Below, in pieces: positions 4,273-7,079 of a stretch of 7,079 nucleotides of DNA; position 1 is the stretch's first letter, and the number at the start of each line of letters is the position of its first letter. The stretch lies in assembly GCA_021635425.1 (NCBI GenBank), contig JAJWOJ010000057.1, positions 1 to 7,079 of the forward strand, written 5' to 3'. The notes beneath the pieces were generated by a model. That model saw nothing but the letters and a program-made list of their open reading frames with translations. It was not told where the DNA came from and searched no databases. The DNA comes from Clostridiales bacterium (GTDB lineage: Bacteria; Bacillota; Clostridia; Christensenellales; Borkfalkiaceae). The position numbers and the translations under genes were made by a program.

Positions 4273-7079
4273 TTATTTGCTTGGATTCCAATCTCCTTTT
4301 TCGTAAATTTCGATATAGAACGTTCTATAACCGAGATTTTCAACTTTGATCATCATTCCGTTTGCGCCGGCATTGTCGTTGATATAGCCCTTCATGCGTG
4401 TAATGCTGCTGCCGTCGCTGCTCTGTCTCGAGTACGTACCTGCTTCGAATACGGTGAAGCCGCATTTAGCCATTTCCGCATCGAGTTTTACCATAAGTTC
4501 GTCATAGGTTTCTTTGGAAACTCTGCTGTTGGAATCGGTGTAACCGTCATCGAGCCATACGTTGAAGTTTACCATAGATTTATATTCTTTTTCGGTTCCG
4601 ATAAGGTTGCCCGTTGCAAACCAATCGTGCCAGATCTTTGACGAGAAATTGTCGCAGAAAAGGTCTGCAAACACCTTCGGAGAAGGAATGGTTGCGGAAG
4701 CCGCTACGCCTGCCGCGTTCTTGCCGAATACTTTATCGATAAGGTCGCCTGCTTTGATAGCTTCGCCGTCGCCCGTCTTCATTGTGGGAAGAGCGAAATA
4801 TTCGCTGTTCGTGAAATCGTTCCAGCTTTCGGGAGTATGTCTCGGCGTGTAGTTTTCTTCGCTGAAGATTCCTTCGGGAAGCTTGGAGCTTCCGAAATCG
4901 CTGTAAACGGTTTCGTAATATCCGAGGTAAGTATCGATGACGTTGTATGCGAAAGTTACGCCTACAAGATAAGAATTGCCTGTTTCCTCGTCAACGGCGA
5001 TGTTTACCATGAAGGATCTCGTTATGCTTCCGCTTGCATATCTTGCATAATCCGCAATACAGAATTCTTTTGCTACGTCTTCGATAATGATCGAGTCTTT
5101 GAGCGCAAAGGAGTAAATCGTTAAATCGCTTCCTTCGGGCTTGTTCATGCTTGCAAATTCGAAAATATAAGGCGAAACGTCGAACGTGGGAATTATGGAA
5201 GAAACCGAACCTTGTTTCTTGCTCTTTCCGTAAAGCCCTTTCGAATATTCGAACGCTTCATAAGTGTTGTCGTCGTTCTGTTTGTATCCGTAAACTTCGG
5301 TGTGATATCCGCCGTTGCTGTATTCGCCGGTTTTGTTGATAAGGATACCGTCTTTGGTTACGATTCCGATATATCCTACTTCACCGGTGTCAGACGTGTA
5401 GTCTTTCATCTGAACCTTTCCGTCCCACTTACCCGACGCGCTTATTCCGGGAGCGGATTCTCCGCCCGAACCGGAAACGGTGTAATCGTTAGGATCGAAA
5501 GAAGGTGCGCTTGTAGTGGTTTCCTTCATCTTGAACGAGTAATTTTTGATCTTATCGCCGGTGAGAGTGCTAAGCGCGTTTTTAAGGTATTCGAATCTCG
5601 TTTTAGCCATCAAACCCGTAGGCTCGGTATAGGGAGCTATTTCGGGCATATCGATGTCGTCGCCGAAAGCTTCGATATTGATTTCCACCTTAGTGTAAGA
5701 TACTCCGACCTGCTTATCTGCAGAGCCTTCGTCATCGGTGTCGTAAATAGCGTTAGGATAGGTTTCGCCGTAAAGCTTAACGATTTCCTTCGTTGTAGGA
5801 TCGAGTTCTACCTTGAACGTATAGAACTGAGTGCTGAGCATGGGAGTAAGAGACCATGCAAGGTACATCATGAGATACTCGTCTTCAGACGGAGCATACG
5901 TACCGGTTCCTAAAATAGGATCATAGTTGATAGTACCGTAATCCATTTCGTAAACGTAAACGTTGCTGTCGCCTTCCTGCTCGAACTTGCTGAGATCAAG
6001 GTAGCCGAGGTGGTTCCAATAGTGTTGGCTGTCCCACGAGAGCTGATTGCTGTAACCGTCGGTTACGACTTCGCTCGAAACAACGTTGTTCTTGTTTACA
6101 AATACCTTACGGGTTAAACCGTCTTCGCCTCTCGTGTAAGTGTTTGCGAGAACGTTCTTGTTGCCCTTAACGTTCCATTCGCTGTGCCACGCTGCGGATT
6201 CGAAAACATAGTCTGAGAAATATTCGCTGTCGTTAGTCTCCTTCTCTCCGACCGCGTTAAGGTAGGTTTTGAAGAGATAATCGTCGCTTTCGGTATTGCC
6301 GTCCTTCGTTACGATATCGGAAAGAGTTCCGCTTACTCTGAGTTTGAGGTTGTCGAGTTTATTGATGGCAGCCTGAGTGAGATCGCCTACTTTATCTCCC
6401 GTTCTCGGAGGTTTAACGGATATCTGAATAGTGCTGGATTTTTTCGGGTTTGCGTTGGAAACAACCGTTATCTTTACGTTCTTGTTTTCGGTTACGTCCT
6501 CGTTTACGACTATCTTGTAAACCCCGTCCTTTTCTACTACGGAAACAAGGTCAGGCATATCGCTCGGATTTTCAACCTTGATCGTAAACGTTTTATCGTT
6601 CGATTTGGTGCTGATGTTAACTTTAAGCTCAACGTCATCGCCCTTTCTTATATTAGGATGAGCTCCGCCTTTCTTTGCGTCTACCGCTTCTGCAGTGATC
6701 GAAACGTCGGAATCCGCATTGGCTTTGATTGTAAGTTCCTTGCTGTCCTTTACCGAAGTGTCATCTTTTGCGATTGCTTCGACGACTACTTTAGTTTCGT
6801 CCGGAACGCTCTTGGTGACGTTAATAGAATATCCCTGAGAGTCTTTTAAAACTTCAATATATTCCGCAGCGCCGCTGTAGCCTTCCGCATCTTTAACGCG
6901 AATATCGTATCCCGCGTTGGAGCCTGTGACGATAACCATGATTCTTACGGCTTCTTCTTTGTATGCAATAGCCGATTTGCTGAGTTGCATCTGAAGTTGA
7001 ATGTCCGTTTTCGTCGATCCGCCGTCAGACTGAGACGGAGTTGAATCCGCAGACCCGCCGTTGTTCTTTCCGCAAGCGG
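4273..7079 (-). CDS. Large surface lipoprotein with Ig-like and tandem LolA/LppX-like modules (5' partial)
   Basis: Gene not recognised. The frame is open from the window edge to TAA at 4273-4275 (934 codons visible). The first methionine (6990) is not the start: upstream in frame the protein reads A-C-G-K-N-N-G-G-S, then a Ser/Gly/Asp/Thr linker, as after a lipobox, so the Cys codon (7072-7074) is probably the lipidated residue and the signal peptide lies outside. Counting that Cys as 1, the mature protein is 933 residues: linker 1-25; Ig-like beta domains at about 26-122 and 121-222; two LolA/LppX-like modules at about 231-483 and 487-743, each an N-terminal helix, long meandering strands and a Leu/Met-Pro plus Tyr-x-(Glu/Pro) tail; then an alpha/beta domain (756-933) with strand, helix and three strands, ending in YIEIYEKGD. 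No catalytic motif was seen. The likely place is the outer face of the cytoplasmic membrane. Gene B follows after 37 bp on the same strand. Reading frame and secretion are secure; the LolA-like fold is inferred from pattern only. Confidence 0.93.
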   Translation of the reverse strand, partial: ACGKNNGGSADSTPSQSDGGSTKTDIQLQMQLSKSAIAYKEEAVRIMVIVTGSNAGYDIRVKDAEGYSGAAEYIEVLKDSQGYSINVTKSVPDETKVVVEAIAKDDTSVKDSKELTIKANADSDVSITAEAVDAKKGGAHPNIRKGDDVELKVNISTKSNDKTFTIKVENPSDMPDLVSVVEKDGVYKIVVNEDVTENKNVKITVVSNANPKKSSTIQISVKPPRTGDKVGDLTQAAINKLDNLKLRVSGTLSDIVTKDGNTESDDYLFKTYLNAVGEKETNDSEYFSDYVFESAAWHSEWNVKGNKNVLANTYTRGEDGLTRKVFVNKNNVVSSEVVTDGYSNQLSWDSQHYWNHLGYLDLSKFEQEGDSNVYVYEMDYGTINYDPILGTGTYAPSEDEYLMMYLAWSLTPMLSTQFYTFKVELDPTTKEIVKLYGETYPNAIYDTDDEGSADKQVGVSYTKVEINIEAFGDDIDMPEIAPYTEPTGLMAKTRFEYLKNALSTLTGDKIKNYSFKMKETTTSAPSFDPNDYTVSGSGGESAPGISASGKWDGKVQMKDYTSDTGEVGYIGIVTKDGILINKTGEYSNGGYHTEVYGYKQNDDNTYEAFEYSKGLYGKSKKQGSVSSIIPTFDVSPYIFEFASMNKPEGSDLTIYSFALKDSIIIEDVAKEFCIADYARYASGSITRSFMVNIAVDEETGNSYLVGVTFAYNVIDTYLGYYETVYSDFGSSKLPEGIFSEENYTPRHTPESWNDFTNSEYFALPTMKTGDGEAIKAGDLIDKVFGKNAAGVAASATIPSPKVFADLFCDNFSSKIWHDWFATGNLIGTEKEYKSMVNFNVWLDDGYTDSNSRVSKETYDELMVKLDAEMAKCGFTVFEAGTYSRQSSDGSSITRMKGYINDNAGANGMMIKVENLGYRTFYIEIYEKGDWNPSK
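4314..4329. repeat. 16-bp perfect palindrome near the gene A 3' end
   Basis: TATAGAACGTTCTATA is a perfect palindrome with 8-bp arms inside the last codons of gene A (encoding Y-R-T-F-Y), about 80 bp before the gene B start. Random expectation for this arm length in a window of this size is roughly 0.1. It may be a dyad operator or chance codon sequence. Confidence 0.5.
4837..6384 (-). repeat. Two tandem LolA/LppX-like modules in gene A
   Basis: Counting the lipobox Cys as 1, module 1 covers about 231-483 and module 2 about 487-746. They share a helical start (LTQAAINKLDNL; TRFEYLKNALSTL). A late strand pair also aligns: F-K-V-E-L-D-P-T-T-K-E with F-M-V-N-I-A-V-D-E-E-T, each followed by an (I/V)-x-D-T element. 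Both have a tail with (M/L)-P-E and a Tyr-x-(Glu/Pro)-rich end. Similarity is low, so this is an old duplication if real. The fold name is inferred. Confidence 0.55.

Noticed and set aside
5212..5913. Plus-strand open frame of 233 codons opposite gene A
   Set aside because: It is antisense to a well-supported gene, has Phe/Val/Arg-rich low-sense sequence and no ribosome site. Frequent TTC, TCG and GAA codons on the coding strand produce long stop-free antisense frames.
6079..6090. 12-bp palindrome AACAACGTTGTT inside gene A
   Set aside because: It encodes N-N-V-V inside a coding region, with arms of 6 bp that are expected more than once by chance in 7 kb.
7022..7038. 5-bp inverted repeat (CCGTC / GACGG) in the gene A linker, as a possible match to the gene B linker hairpin
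   Set aside because: The stem is short, the loop is 7 nt, there is no GNRA loop and no extension; not comparable to the gene B hairpin.

Overview
The window is almost entirely filled by two very large genes read from the minus strand, so transcription runs from high to low coordinates. Both encode secreted, lipid-anchored surface proteins with repeated beta-rich domains, and both run off the window. Gene A (4273-7079) lacks its start and signal peptide, but a lipobox-type Ala-Cys-Gly is visible at the very edge. Gene B (1-4235) starts inside the window, has a complete lipoprotein signal peptide, stays open for 1411 codons and has no stop before the edge. No RNA gene, mobile element, CRISPR array, enzyme, transporter or intrinsic terminator was seen.

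Organism: a strong Shine-Dalgarno sequence (AAAGGAGG, 8 nt from ATG), two lipoproteins with Gly/Ser/Asn/Asp-rich linkers, moderate GC and many TCG, ACG, GCG, AGA and ATA codons suggest a Bacillota-like, probably anaerobic Clostridia-type bacterium, perhaps gut-associated. This is inference; there is no taxonomic marker gene here.

Layout in transcription order: gene A has a lipobox and linker, two Ig-like domains, two tandem modules resembling LolA/LppX lipid-pocket folds, and a C-terminal alpha/beta domain, ending at TAA (4273-4275). A 37-bp gap follows, holding a 15-bp palindrome and the gene B ribosome binding site but no terminator or clear promoter, so the genes are probably cotranscribed. 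Gene B has a signal peptide, a low-complexity linker whose mRNA can fold into a strong GNRA-capped hairpin, about eight tandem Ig-like repeats, an acidic hinge, a beta-rich middle, and a C-terminal part with a recurring D-x-F-G motif and one more Ig-like unit.

How they might work together: two large modular lipoproteins from one transcript would both sit on the outer face of the cytoplasmic membrane and reach into or through the wall. The Ig-like repeats are best read as stalks; the LolA-like and D-x-F-G parts may be the functional heads. The target (polysaccharide, host glycan, lipid, another cell) cannot be told from sequence alone. Nothing here shows a defence, toxin or biosynthetic system.
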